A DNA stretch of 64,000 nucleotides from assembly GCF_026341515.1 (NCBI RefSeq), contig NZ_JAPEOK010000001.1, positions 5,890,001 through 5,954,000 of the forward strand, in the 5' to 3' direction. Under the pieces are notes generated by a model that was not told the origin of the DNA, did not search any database, and worked only from the letters and a program-made list of their open reading frames with translations. The position numbers and the translations under genes were made by a program. This document shows, one piece after another, positions 34,699 through 42,543 of the stretch (position 1 is its first letter; every line of letters begins with the position of its first letter). Source of the stretch: Streptomyces sp. NBC_00878 (GTDB taxonomy: Bacteria; Actinomycetota; Actinomycetes; Streptomycetales; Streptomycetaceae).

Positions 34699-35151
34699 CT
34701 ATCCCGCTGGGATGAGGCGTTTGCCGTCGTGGCTCCGCACGTGAGGGCCGTTGCCGTCCAGGGCATCCAAGAGCCGGATCGAGTAGACCTCCGCCATGCA
34801 CTCCGACACTTCATCAGGCGTGAGCCACGCAACCGCGGTCGACTCGCTCGACGTTCGCTCCATGCCGCCTGACGGCTTGCAGCGGAAGACCAGGGCCACG
34901 ATGCCCCGAGTCGTGTTCTTGTAGACCCCGGTGAGCTCGTCCACCTCGACGTGGATGCCCGTCTCCTCGAAGACTTCGCGGGCTACGCCGGTCTCCGGGG
35001 CCTCGCTGAGTTCGAGCACTCCGCCCGGGAGCTCCCAAGTGCCGTTGTCGGCGCGGCGGATCGCCAGGAGGCGGCCATCTTCGCGCACCACTACTCCGGC
35101 GACAGATACGGAGTGCAGCGGTGGCGAGGTTGCTTCCTGTGATTGACTCAT
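34699..35151 (-). CDS. Nudix hydrolase, candidate pSAM2 immunity factor (Pif) homologue
   Basis: 150 residues from ATG 35151. The Nudix box is complete and catalytic residues are present: GGVLELSEAPETGVAREVFEETGI (about residues 43-66) with the REVFEE core. The N-terminal strand HSVSVAGVVVREDGRLLAIRR and the C-terminal VAWLTPDEVSECMAE complete the fold. It is transcribed divergently from the KorSA-type gene, and its start lies inside an operator copy. In pSAM2 the Nudix protein Pif prevents redundant transfer between element-carrying cells. The same fold and position make that role likely here, though orthology was not tested by alignment. Confidence 0.85.
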   Translation of the reverse strand: MSQSQEATSPPLHSVSVAGVVVREDGRLLAIRRADNGTWELPGGVLELSEAPETGVAREVFEETGIHVEVDELTGVYKNTTRGIVALVFRCKPSGGMERTSSESTAVAWLTPDEVSECMAEVYSIRLLDALDGNGPHVRSHDGKRLIPAG

Positions 35152-35160
35152 GTACAGGAG
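35143..35160. promoter_or_regulatory. KorSA-type operator, copy 1
   Basis: TTGACTCATGTACAGGAG occurs here, between the divergent Nudix and GntR genes, and again identically at 36011-36028 before the Pra-type gene. It overlaps the Nudix start codon, so binding would block that gene and could autoregulate the GntR gene. The ACTC...GAG half-sites form an imperfect dyad. Confidence 0.75.
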
Positions 35161-35181
35161 CATAGGAGGAAGAGAAGGGCT

Positions 35182-35961
35182 ATGGAAACAACGGTAGGAG
35201 GGGAGAGGTCCGTACCTCGGTACGTGCAGATCGCCGAAGAGATCGTGCAGCAGATTCGGGCAGGCGTCCTCAAGCCTGGTGACATGGTGCCGAGTGAGTC
35301 CGAACTCGTGGACCGCTACAGCGTCTCCGGCGGGACGATCCGCAAGGCCATGGCCGAAGTGCGTGCGAGCGGGCTCGTCGAGACACGGCACGGCAAGGGC
35401 TCCATCGTGAAGGATCGGCCGCCCGTACGGCATCGCTCCTCTGATCGCTTCCGGCGCTCGCTCCGGCAGGGCGGCAAGGCTGCGTACCTCGCCGAGTCCG
35501 CGCAGTCCGGGGCCACGGCCAAGGTGAGCGTCCTCTACATCGGTCCGATGGAGGCTCCCGAGGATGCCGCCCGGCGGTTGGGCGTCCCCGCCGGCGCTCA
35601 GGTGCTTGCCCGGCGGCGGCTCTACTTTCGCAACGGCACTCCGGTCGAGACGGCGTCCTCGTACCTCCCGTGGGACGTCGTGAAGGAGATCCCCGAGCTG
35701 TTCGCGGAGAACCCCGGCGGTGGTGGCATCTACGCCCGACTCGAAGACCATGGCCATGAGTTCGCGGAGTTCCTCGAGACGCTGCAAGCGCGCCCGGCCT
35801 CCAAGGCGGAGTCGTCCGAGCTGGCGCTCAGCCCCGGTGCCCCGGTGGTTCACCTGGTCCGGGAAGCGCGTACGACCGAGGGCCGTGTCGTCGAGGTCTG
35901 CGACACGCTCATGGCCGCTGACCAGTTCGTTTTCGAGTACCGGATCCCGGCCGCCGACTGA
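35182..35961 (+). CDS. KorSA-type GntR-family transfer repressor
   Basis: 259 residues from ATG 35182, behind AGGAGGAAGAGAAGGG. The winged helix (VPRYVQIAEEIVQQIRAGVLKPGDMVPSESELVDRYSVSGGTIRKAMAEVRASGLVETRHGKGSIV, about 11-78) is canonical. A UTRA domain follows (RLGVPAGAQVLARRRLYFRNGTPVETASSYLP ... RTTEGRVVEVCDTLMAADQFVFEY). In pSAM2, KorSA represses the activator gene pra and its own gene, keeping the element integrated. The repeated operators here lie exactly at those two positions. The ligand for the UTRA domain is unknown. Confidence 0.93.
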   Translation: METTVGGERSVPRYVQIAEEIVQQIRAGVLKPGDMVPSESELVDRYSVSGGTIRKAMAEVRASGLVETRHGKGSIVKDRPPVRHRSSDRFRRSLRQGGKAAYLAESAQSGATAKVSVLYIGPMEAPEDAARRLGVPAGAQVLARRRLYFRNGTPVETASSYLPWDVVKEIPELFAENPGGGGIYARLEDHGHEFAEFLETLQARPASKAESSELALSPGAPVVHLVREARTTEGRVVEVCDTLMAADQFVFEYRIPAAD

Positions 35962-36010
35962 CGCGCGCTCAACTCCCCGCAGCCCGTCGCGAGTTCTTCT
36001 TCGCGGCGGG

Positions 36011-36068
36011 TTGACTCATGTACAGGAGTCAGGCACTCTTCTTCGTGTCACTCATATACATGAGTGAC
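36011..36068 (+). promoter_or_regulatory. KorSA-type operators in front of the Pra-type gene
   Basis: Two sites lie 33-90 bases before the GTG at 36101. The first (36011-36028) is identical over 18 bases to the copy at 35143-35160. The second (36047-36068) is a palindrome with perfect 9-base arms GTCACTCAT and ATGAGTGAC around ATAC. Both share the ACTCATnTACA core. Together they make the replication/transfer genes the main target of the repressor. Confidence 0.8.
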
Positions 36069-36100
36069 GGAGTCCAGCCCCTATAGAGGAGTGAACTGCT

Positions 36101-36454
36101 GTGCGTCAGATTCCCGTCGACACCGCCAACGCCACCGTGATGGTCGCCAAGACCCCGCAGCCCAAGGTCAAGGACCGTCGTACCGGTGAGATCGCCCTCG
36201 ACAAGGACGGCGTGACCCTGATGACCGTGGAGGTCATGTTCTCCACGCCCGAGGAGGTCGAGATCCTCAAGCTCACCGTTCCGCAGCCCGGCGTCTCCGA
36301 GGACCTGGCCATGGGCACCCCGGTCGCGCTGACCGGTCTGGTCGCCTCGGCGTGGGAGAACGAGTTCAACGGGCAGAAGCGCCACGGGATCGCGTTCCGT
36401 GCGGTCGCCGTGACCTCGCTCGCCGCCGGTGCGTCGCAGCCCAAGGCGGCCTGA
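36101..36454 (+). CDS. Pra-type / SCO3933-family regulatory protein
   Basis: 117 residues from GTG 36101 with GAGGAG upstream. The sequence MRQIPVDTANATVMVAKTPQPKVKDRRTGEIALDKDGVTLMTVEVMF ... ENEFNGQKRHGIAFRAVAVT matches the family I know as SCO3933 regulatory proteins, found next to tra genes in AICEs. In pSAM2 the corresponding gene, pra, activates replication and excision. The beta-rich pattern also recalls an OB-like fold. Two KorSA-type operators precede it and the tra gene follows within 3 bases, so it is the first gene of the transfer operon. Confidence 0.82.
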   Translation: MRQIPVDTANATVMVAKTPQPKVKDRRTGEIALDKDGVTLMTVEVMFSTPEEVEILKLTVPQPGVSEDLAMGTPVALTGLVASAWENEFNGQKRHGIAFRAVAVTSLAAGASQPKAA

Positions 36455-36456
36455 TC

Positions 36457-37812
36457 ATGACCGCCTTCACGGTCGCTCTGGTGCTGGTCGTCGCTGCCGC
36501 AGGTCTTCTGCGGTGGCGGCGCCCCGCCTGGTACTGGCTGACCTTCGGCGTCGTCCTCGCCGCGCTGCGGGTCGCCTTCCGCTACGCCTCCGTCATGGAT
36601 GCCTGCGGGCTGACCGTCCCGCCCTCGCGCTGGCGCCTCGCCCTCGCCCGGGTGGCCAACCGCCCGGTTCCCGAGTCCCGTGCACCGCGCATCCTGCGGT
36701 TGCGTCCCACCCGGACCGGCCTGGTCCTGCGGCTCAAGCTCCGCCCCGGACAGGACGCCTTCGACGTCTCGGCCGCCACCGACCGGCTACGTCACTCCTT
36801 CGGGATGTACGGCGTCACTTCGCGCGAACTACGGTCTGGCGTCGTCGAGTTGCGGATGACCGGCTATGACGTCCTCCAGCGGGTGCAGATGCCCGCCAAG
36901 GTCGACCGTGCCCCGATGCGCATCCCGGTCGCGCTGCGCGAAGACGGTGCGATCCACTACCGCGACTATCGGACCGTTCCGCACGGGCTCACGCTCGGCG
37001 CCACCGAGTCGGGCAAGTCCGTGTATCAGCGCAACCTCGTTGCCGGGCTCGCCGCGCAGGATGTCGCCCTGGTCGGCATCGACTGCAAGCAGGGCGTCGA
37101 ACTCTTCCCGCTCGCTCGCCGCTTCTCCGCCCTCGCCGACAGCCCGGACACCGCGCTAGAGCTCCTGGAAGCGCTCGTGACGCACATGGAGGACGTCTAC
37201 CAGCTCATCCGCGCTCAGCAGCGCATCAGCGTCAACGTCCCTGACGCGGAGATCGCCGCCGACATTTGGGACCTGCCTGCGGACATGCGCCCGGTCCCGG
37301 TCGTCGTCCTGGTCGACGAGGTCGCCGAACTCGCCCTGTTCGCCACCAAGGACGAGGAGAAGCGCCGGGACCGCATCATCACCGCCCTGGTCCGCCTCGC
37401 CCAGCTCGGCCGCGCTTCCGGGATCTACCTGGAGATCTGCGGACAGCGCTTCGGCTCCGAACTCGGCAAAGGCATCACTATGCTCCGCGCCCAGCTCACC
37501 GGCCGCACCGCGCACCGCGTCAACGACGAAGCCTCCGCGAACATGGCCTTCGGCGACATCGCCCCGGACGCCGTCCTCGCCGCCATCCAGATCCCCACCG
37601 AGACCCCCGGCATCGCCGTGACCGGCGATTCCTCCGGCGGCTGGGCCCGTATCCGCGCTCCGCACACCTCGCTGCGCCAAGCCGTGAACATCTGCAACCG
37701 GCACGCCGACCGCACACCGGACCTGCCCGCACTCGCAGCCTTCCGGCCCGCCGTCGCCCCGCTGCCCTCGGTCCGCGTGCCGCTGTCCAAGACAGCGCCC
37801 GCCACCGCCTGA
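36457..37812 (+). CDS. FtsK/SpoIIIE-type conjugal DNA translocase (TraSA/TraB type)
   Basis: 451 residues from ATG 36457. N-terminal hydrophobic helices (FTVALVLVVAAAGLLRW, AWYWLTFGVVLAALRVAF) should anchor it. The motor domain has Walker A GATESGKS (residues 181-188), Walker B VPVVVLVDEVAEL (about 280-292), and the downstream RLAQLGRASGIYLEICGQRF and RAQLTGRTAHRV motifs of FtsK-like translocases. In AICEs one such protein moves double-stranded DNA between mycelial cells. It is cotranscribed with the Pra-type gene and lies upstream of the spread genes. Confidence 0.94.
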   Translation: MTAFTVALVLVVAAAGLLRWRRPAWYWLTFGVVLAALRVAFRYASVMDACGLTVPPSRWRLALARVANRPVPESRAPRILRLRPTRTGLVLRLKLRPGQDAFDVSAATDRLRHSFGMYGVTSRELRSGVVELRMTGYDVLQRVQMPAKVDRAPMRIPVALREDGAIHYRDYRTVPHGLTLGATESGKSVYQRNLVAGLAAQDVALVGIDCKQGVELFPLARRFSALADSPDTALELLEALVTHMEDVYQLIRAQQRISVNVPDAEIAADIWDLPADMRPVPVVVLVDEVAELALFATKDEEKRRDRIITALVRLAQLGRASGIYLEICGQRFGSELGKGITMLRAQLTGRTAHRVNDEASANMAFGDIAPDAVLAAIQIPTETPGIAVTGDSSGGWARIRAPHTSLRQAVNICNRHADRTPDLPALAAFRPAVAPLPSVRVPLSKTAPATA

Positions 37813-37890
37813 CCTTCCCATCCCACGGTCGGCTTGACCGTCTCGCGCCGGGTCCCTACCCGCCCCATGCCCAAAACAGGAGGTGACTCC

Positions 37891-38562
37891 ATGACCCACT
37901 CGATCCGCCCGGACGCCGTCCTCGTACAAGCCGTGATCGCCGGAGCACTGTCCTTCGCCCACCTGCACGACCTCGCCGCCGCTGCCGGACAAGACGGCTG
38001 GAAAGCCTGGGCCTACCCGATCAGCGTTGACCTGCTCCTTGTCGCCGCGTGGCGTCGGCTGCGTACCGATGGCCCATCCCGGCTGGCCTGGTGCTGGTTC
38101 CTGACCGCGCTCGTGGCCTCGCTCGGCGCCAACATCGCCACCGCCGGACTGCTCGACCTGAGCGACGTTCCGGCCTGGCTGCGCATCCTGGTCGCCGCCT
38201 GGCCCGCGCTGGCCTTCATGGGCGGCACGCTCCTCGCTCACTCGCCCACTGCCGAAGACCGGGTGCCGGATCGGCCGGCACCCGCAGCCCCCGACTCCGC
38301 TCCGCAGATCCCGGAACCTGCGGCCTCCGCCCCGGCCCCGGAGCCCTCCGAGAACCCCGCAGCTGAAGCACCCCCAGCCCTACCCGCCGCCGACCCGACC
38401 CCGACAACTCCGGCTGTCCCGGCCGCACTGGTCGACCACGCCCGCAAGGTCGCCGACGACCACCAGGCCCGAACCGGGTCCCGGATCGACGTCGACACCC
38501 TGCGCGCCCGCCTCGGCGTCCCGCAGCAATTGGCCGACGCCATCGCCGCCCAACTCACCTGA
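37891..38562 (+). CDS. DUF2637 membrane protein of the spread operon
   Basis: 223 residues from ATG 37891, which has a perfect AGGAGGTGA site. Four hydrophobic segments occupy ~10-125 (VLVQAVIAGALSFAHLHDLAAAA, WAYPISVDLLLVAAWRRL, LAWCWFLTALVASLGANIATAGLLDL, LRILVAAWPALAFMGGTLLAHS), the DUF2637 pattern. A Pro/Ala linker leads to a C-terminal helix-turn-helix-like segment (RTGSRIDVDTLRARLGVPQQLADAIAAQL). DUF2637 proteins accompany AICE tra genes, where they are thought to help intramycelial spread. Confidence 0.9.
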   Translation: MTHSIRPDAVLVQAVIAGALSFAHLHDLAAAAGQDGWKAWAYPISVDLLLVAAWRRLRTDGPSRLAWCWFLTALVASLGANIATAGLLDLSDVPAWLRILVAAWPALAFMGGTLLAHSPTAEDRVPDRPAPAAPDSAPQIPEPAASAPAPEPSENPAAEAPPALPAADPTPTTPAVPAALVDHARKVADDHQARTGSRIDVDTLRARLGVPQQLADAIAAQLT

Positions 38563-38579
38563 CCGGAAGGAAGTCCCGG

Positions 38580-38762
38580 ATGACCAGCAACCCGGCCGAC
38601 CTGACGAGCGCCGACTACCTCGACGGCGCACGCGAGATGCACGTCGCCGGACGCCTCTACCTGGCCCACCTCCTCGCTGAGGAAGCCGCACAGCGCACCA
38701 CCGACCCGGCCACCGCCCGCAGCATCCGCGCACAGTTCCCGCCCCCCACCCGGAAGGACTGA
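38580..38762 (+). CDS. Small hypothetical protein of the transfer operon
   Basis: 60 residues from ATG 38580, preceded by GGAAGGA. The sequence begins MTSNPADLTSADYLDGAREM and is largely helical (AGRLYLAHLLAEEAAQRTTDPATARSIRAQF). It lies 17 bases after the DUF2637 gene and 5 before the next gene. No recognised domain. Confidence 0.75.
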   Translation: MTSNPADLTSADYLDGAREMHVAGRLYLAHLLAEEAAQRTTDPATARSIRAQFPPPTRKD

Positions 38763-38767
38763 CCGAC

Positions 38768-38959
38768 ATGCCTGCCCGCGACCACTTCCACTCCGTGATG
38801 CGGATCGGACCGGTGCAGATCGGCACCCACCGCGACCACCACGGGCACACCAAACACGCCGCCGTGTGCACCAACGACCGATGCGGCTGGTCCGCCGACT
38901 ACTCCAGCCAGACCGCCGCCCAACTCGCCGCCCGCATGCACCGCTGCAAGGTCCGCTAG
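38768..38959 (+). CDS. Mobile element transfer protein (SpdA-like, small)
   Basis: 63 residues from ATG 38768. His/Cys-rich: MRIGPVQIGTHRDHHGHTKHAAVCTNDRCGWSADYSSQTAAQLAARMHRC. The CTNDRCGW and RMHRC elements could form a zinc site. I know this family as mobile element transfer proteins, found between tra and rep in AICEs. Confidence 0.82.
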   Translation: MPARDHFHSVMRIGPVQIGTHRDHHGHTKHAAVCTNDRCGWSADYSSQTAAQLAARMHRCKVR

Positions 38960-38971
38960 GAGGCCATCGCC

Positions 38972-39127
38972 ATGGACGTCCCGCTCTGGCTCGCCCTGAT
39001 CGCCGTCGGCTACCTCGGCATCAAGCTCATCCGCCCGCCCTGGTGGCTCGTGGCCGTGCTCCTCCTCGGCGGCTACCTCCTCGCCGACAGCCTGCTCTCC
39101 CCGGTCATCGACACCGCCGTCAAGTAA
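38972..39127 (+). CDS. Very small membrane protein of the spread cluster
   Basis: 51 residues from ATG 38972, with AGGAGG 7 bases upstream, 12 bases after the preceding stop. The sequence starts MDVPLWLALIAVGYLGIKLI and continues with a second hydrophobic stretch (WWLVAVLLLGGYLLADSLL), so it has two TM helices. Position matches the short membrane spd genes of pSAM2-type elements. Confidence 0.75.
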   Translation: MDVPLWLALIAVGYLGIKLIRPPWWLVAVLLLGGYLLADSLLSPVIDTAVK

Positions 39128-39151
39128 CCACCCGCAGAAGGGAGTTCGGCC

Positions 39152-39472
39152 ATGTTCCGCCCCAAGGTCCCGACCATGCCTCAGCCGACCGGCCTCGTCA
39201 CCCCGCCCGCTGTCATCGAGCCGACCACCGCCGTCCAGCACACCCCGGCGGCCCCCGCACCCATGGCACTCGCCCCGGCTCCGGCCCGGCCCACCGTCCA
39301 GCTCACCCCTGGCGGCGTCGTCGCCCTCGTCGGCGGTGGTACGGCCGTGGTCCTGGTCGTCGGCGCCGTCCTCGTCTCGATGCTCCTCGCGGTCGCCATC
39401 ACCGGCGCATCCGTCGCCATCTGCGCCCTGGTCATCCGCTCGCTCATCAACAGCGAGGCAAAGCGCCGTTGA
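39152..39472 (+). CDS. SpdD-like spread protein
   Basis: 106 residues from ATG 39152 (GAAGGGAG upstream). A Pro/Ala/Thr-rich N-terminal half (AAPAPMALAPAPARPTVQLT) is followed by a Gly/Val/Leu membrane segment (GVVALVGGGTAVVLVVGAVLVSMLLAVAITGASVAICALVI), consistent with two TM helices, and a short basic end. Matches the SpdD family of plasmid spread proteins. Confidence 0.85.
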   Translation: MFRPKVPTMPQPTGLVTPPAVIEPTTAVQHTPAAPAPMALAPAPARPTVQLTPGGVVALVGGGTAVVLVVGAVLVSMLLAVAITGASVAICALVIRSLINSEAKRR

Positions 39473-39560
39473 CCGGCCCCCGGGCGGCCTCAACCGCCAA
39501 GTCTCCGCCGCCCGGGAGCCGTGCCCCTCTCCGATCTCGCAACCGGAAGGAACCTCCAGC

Positions 39561-39746
39561 ATGACCCCCCGCACCCGACCTCCGTCCTGCATCTGCCCGA
39601 ACTGCAACGGCTTTGCGTCCGCCGCCATCACCCTCGGCGGACGCAACCGGCACGGCCACCTGCGGACCATCACCGCCCATTGCCCGGCCTGCCACGGCAC
39701 TGGCACCGCCCGCCGTACGCCCGTCCGGGAGGGCGTCCGTGCCTGA
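39561..39746 (+). CDS. Small zinc-ribbon-like protein
   Basis: 61 residues from ATG 39561, preceded by GGAAGGA. Two CxxC pairs (CICPNCNGF and ITAHCPACHGTGTA) spaced by ~30 residues suggest a zinc ribbon or DnaJ-like Cys module. Its 3' end overlaps the rep start by 8 bases, so it is coupled to rep and may support replication. Confidence 0.75.
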   Translation: MTPRTRPPSCICPNCNGFASAAITLGGRNRHGHLRTITAHCPACHGTGTARRTPVREGVRA

Positions 39747-41118
39747 CACGCTGCTCGACCCGACCACCCTCGGCGACCTGCTGAGGGTGGCTTCGGCCGA
39801 CGACTTCGACCGCTGGCAGGACCAGATCCGCCGTACCGGCGGCTGCGCCGATCCGATCCACCTCACCGGCTGGACCCTCGCCAAGGACAAGACGACCGGC
39901 GAGACCCTGCATCACTACTCCACCGAGAACGAGCCCGGCGGACGCCTCCGCCTCGCCTGCGGCAACCGCCGTGCCTCCCGCTGCCCCTCCTGCGCCTGGA
40001 CGTACGCCGGAGACACCTACCACCTCATTCGCGCGGGCCTGGCCGGAGACGACCGCCGCGACATCCCCGCCACCGTCCGCGACCACCCCCGCGTCTTCGC
40101 CACCCTCACCGCCCCGTCCTTCGGCCCGGTCCACAACCGCCCTGACCGAGGTACCTGCCGCTGCGGCACCCGTCACCCGTCCGACGATCCCGCACTCGGC
40201 ACGGCGCTCGATCCAGAGACGTACGACTACAGCGCCGCCGTTCTCTTCAACAACCACGCAGGGGACCTCTGGCAGCGCTTCACCACCCGCCTACGTCGCG
40301 AGATCGCCGCCCGCGCCGGACTCACCCGCCGTGAGCTCGCCGAACACGTCCGCCTCTCGTACGGCAAGGTCGCCGAGTTCCAGAAGCGCGGCGCCCTGCA
40401 CTTCCACGCCGTGATCCGCCTCGATGGTCCGGAAGGCCCCGACACCCCGCCCCCTTCCTGGGCAACCGCCGACCTGCTCGCCGACTCGATCCGCGCCGCC
40501 GCCGCGCACTCCTACACCTCGGTCTCCGCCCCGGCCTCCGAGGACCAGCCCGCCCGGACGTTCCGGTGGGGCACACAGCTCGACGTCCGCCCGGTCAAGG
40601 CCTTCGGCGACGGCTCCGACATCACCGAACAGGCCGTCGCCTCCTACGTCGCCAAGTACGCCACCAAGGCCGCCGAGAACACCGGCACCCTCGACCGCCG
40701 CATCGGCGAACTCTCCGAACTCGACCGCCACCAGGTCCCCGACCACACACGCCGACTCATCAAGGCATGCAAGGAACTCGACCCCCTGTACTCGGACCGC
40801 CGCCTCTGGGCCTGGGCGCACATGCTCGGCTTCCGCGGCCACTTCTCCTCCAAGTCCCGCCGCTACTCGACCACCCTCGGCGAACTCCGCCAGGCCCGCG
40901 CCGACTTCCGCGCCGCCCAGGAGCGCGAAGCCCTCGGCCTCGGCGACCACGACCCGGACACCGTCCTCGTCCTCACCGACTGGCAGTACGCCGGACACGG
41001 CCACACCCCCGGCGAATCCGCCCTCGCCGCCACCATCGCCCGTGACCTCCAACTCAACCGCGAAACAGCACGCGAGGCCCTACGTGACCAACTCGCCCTG
41101 GAAGGAGCCGCAGCATGA
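39739..41118 (+). CDS. Rolling-circle replication initiator (RepSA type)
   Basis: 459 residues from GTG 39739. It carries an HUH motif (LHFHAVIRL, H221-F-H223) and candidate nicking tyrosines in SYVAKYATKAAEN (Y303/Y307). A Cys-rich N-terminal section (RLACGNRRASRCPSCAWTYAGDTYHLI) is typical of RepSA initiators. AICE Rep proteins replicate the excised circle by rolling circle. The gene overlaps the small zinc-ribbon gene and ends 4 bases inside the xis start, forming the rep-xis-int operon of pSAM2. Confidence 0.95.
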   Translation: MPDTLLDPTTLGDLLRVASADDFDRWQDQIRRTGGCADPIHLTGWTLAKDKTTGETLHHYSTENEPGGRLRLACGNRRASRCPSCAWTYAGDTYHLIRAGLAGDDRRDIPATVRDHPRVFATLTAPSFGPVHNRPDRGTCRCGTRHPSDDPALGTALDPETYDYSAAVLFNNHAGDLWQRFTTRLRREIAARAGLTRRELAEHVRLSYGKVAEFQKRGALHFHAVIRLDGPEGPDTPPPSWATADLLADSIRAAAAHSYTSVSAPASEDQPARTFRWGTQLDVRPVKAFGDGSDITEQAVASYVAKYATKAAENTGTLDRRIGELSELDRHQVPDHTRRLIKACKELDPLYSDRRLWAWAHMLGFRGHFSSKSRRYSTTLGELRQARADFRAAQEREALGLGDHDPDTVLVLTDWQYAGHGHTPGESALAATIARDLQLNRETAREALRDQLALEGAAA

Positions 41119-41303
41119 CCACTGCCATCCCTGAACTGCTGACCGTGTCCGATGTCATGGCGCGGCTCAAGGTCGGTCGCTCCAAGGTCTATGACCTGAT
41201 CCGCACGCACCGGCTTGCCTCCATCAAGATCGATGGAGCTCGTCGCATACCCGCCGACGCCGTACGCGACTTCATCCAGCACCAGTTGGGCGAGGCTGCC
41301 TGA
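41115..41303 (+). CDS. xis: Excisionase (Xis), MerR-like helix-turn-helix
   Basis: 62 residues. ELLTVSDVMARLKVGRSKVYDLIRTHRLASIKIDGARRIPADAVRDFIQH is a classic excisionase/MerR-like winged helix, which bends att DNA for excision. ATG start overlaps the rep stop (ATGA) and its TGA overlaps the int ATG, so rep, xis and int are tightly coupled. Confidence 0.95.
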   Translation: MTTAIPELLTVSDVMARLKVGRSKVYDLIRTHRLASIKIDGARRIPADAVRDFIQHQLGEAA

Positions 41304-42469
41304 TGACCAAGCGTCGGAGCCGCGGTGACGGCGGTCTGCACTGGGACGAGAAGCGACAGCGTTGGATCGCCACGGCGAACCTCGGTTTCGACCCGAGCGG
41401 CAAGCGGATCGTCAAGCGGGGGAGTGGCAAGACCAAGACGGAGGCGAAGAACAGGCTCAAAGAGGTGCTGCGGGACCATGAGGACGGTCTCGCTATCGCC
41501 CCCACGGGCTACACCGTTGCGGACGCCGTGAACGACTGGCTTGCCTACGGATTGGCGGGCCGAGACCCGGGCACAGTCGAGACCTGCACCCTGTTGAGCC
41601 AGAACCACGTGATCCCGGCTCTGGGTGCGCGGAAGCTCCGCGACCTCAGCGCGGAAGACGTCGACCGCTGGCTGGCCACAAAGGCCAAGACGCTCAGTAC
41701 GCGCACCCTTCAAGCGGTCCACTCGTGCCTGAACCGCTCGGTCAAGCGGGCCATGGCGCGGGACAAGGTGAAGCGCAACGTCGTCGAGTTGTGCTCAGTG
41801 CCTCAGGGACAGCCGGGTCGCCCGTCCAAGGCGCTCACCTTCGCTCAGGCTGAGGCGGTGCTCAAGGCGGCCGAGGGGACCTCGATGCACGCGTACATCG
41901 TCGTCGCCCTTCTGACCGGTGCCCGCACCGAGGAACTCCGGGCGCTCACTTGGGACCACGTCTTCCTGAAGGGAAGGCTGGACGCCGATCCGCCGCAGCC
42001 TCCGCACATCGCGGTGTGGCGTTCGGTGCGGCGTGGCGGGGACACGAAGACACGGAAGTCCCGGCGAACGCTCGCTCTGCCGGCACGTTGCGTCGAGGTC
42101 CTCTGGCAGCAGTTCGAAGACCAGGGTTGGGAGCGGCTCGCCGCTGACGACAGCTGGGAGGAACACGGGCTCGTCTTCTCGTCGGCTGTCGGCAAGCCGC
42201 TCGACGCGACCAACGTTCGGCGTGCCTTCCGCCAAGCGCTCAAGGATGCCGACGGGATCAACGCTGACGAGTGGACACCTCGGGAGCTCCGGCACAGCTT
42301 TGTGTCCCTGCTCTCCGATCGTGGCGTTCCGCTGGAAGAGATCTCCCGGCTCGTCGGCCACTCCGGCACCGCCGTGACCGAGGAGGTGTACCGCAAGCAG
42401 ATCCGCCCCGTCATACAGACCGGTGCCGTGGTCATGGACGGCATCTTCGAGCGGGATCCGAAACGCTAG
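41303..42469 (+). CDS. int: Tyrosine recombinase/integrase
   Basis: 388 residues. The N-terminal arm-binding domain (RGDGGLHWDEKRQRWIATANLG) and SAM-like core-binding domain (YTVADAVNDWLAYGLAGRDPGTVETC) precede the catalytic domain. Catalytic residues: R208 (LTGARTEELRAL), Lys region TKTRKSRRTLALP, R330 followed by H331 (PRELRHSFVSLL; the first box II position is Arg rather than His), H353 (LVGHSG) and Y363 (EEVYRKQ). It lies 75 bases from attR. The arm-type repeat begins within the stop codon. Confidence 0.97.
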   Translation: MTKRRSRGDGGLHWDEKRQRWIATANLGFDPSGKRIVKRGSGKTKTEAKNRLKEVLRDHEDGLAIAPTGYTVADAVNDWLAYGLAGRDPGTVETCTLLSQNHVIPALGARKLRDLSAEDVDRWLATKAKTLSTRTLQAVHSCLNRSVKRAMARDKVKRNVVELCSVPQGQPGRPSKALTFAQAEAVLKAAEGTSMHAYIVVALLTGARTEELRALTWDHVFLKGRLDADPPQPPHIAVWRSVRRGGDTKTRKSRRTLALPARCVEVLWQQFEDQGWERLAADDSWEEHGLVFSSAVGKPLDATNVRRAFRQALKDADGINADEWTPRELRHSFVSLLSDRGVPLEEISRLVGHSGTAVTEEVYRKQIRPVIQTGAVVMDGIFERDPKR

Positions 42470-42485
42470 TCACGCAGTTAGACAC
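42469..42485 (+). repeat. Integrase arm-type site, right copy
   Basis: Exact copy of GTCACGCAGTTAGACAC at 24995-25011, in the same orientation. It starts at the last base of the int stop codon and lies 58 bases from the attR core. Together the pair flanks attP in the excised circle. Confidence 0.85.
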
Positions 42486-42495
42486 GCAGCAACGC

Positions 42496-42530
42496 CAGAG
42501 GGCCCTTACCTATCCGGTAAGGGCCCTCTG
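42496..42530. terminator. Element-borne bidirectional terminator (int / tRNA-Pro)
   Basis: A perfect 15-bp inverted repeat (42496-42510 and 42516-42530) with a TATCC loop. It lies between the int stop and attR. On the plus strand it would end the rep-xis-int transcript; on the minus strand it lies just past the tRNA-Pro 3' end and replaces the displaced chromosomal hairpin at 24800-24847. Confidence 0.8.
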
Positions 42531-42543
42531 ACCTGCTACTTAG

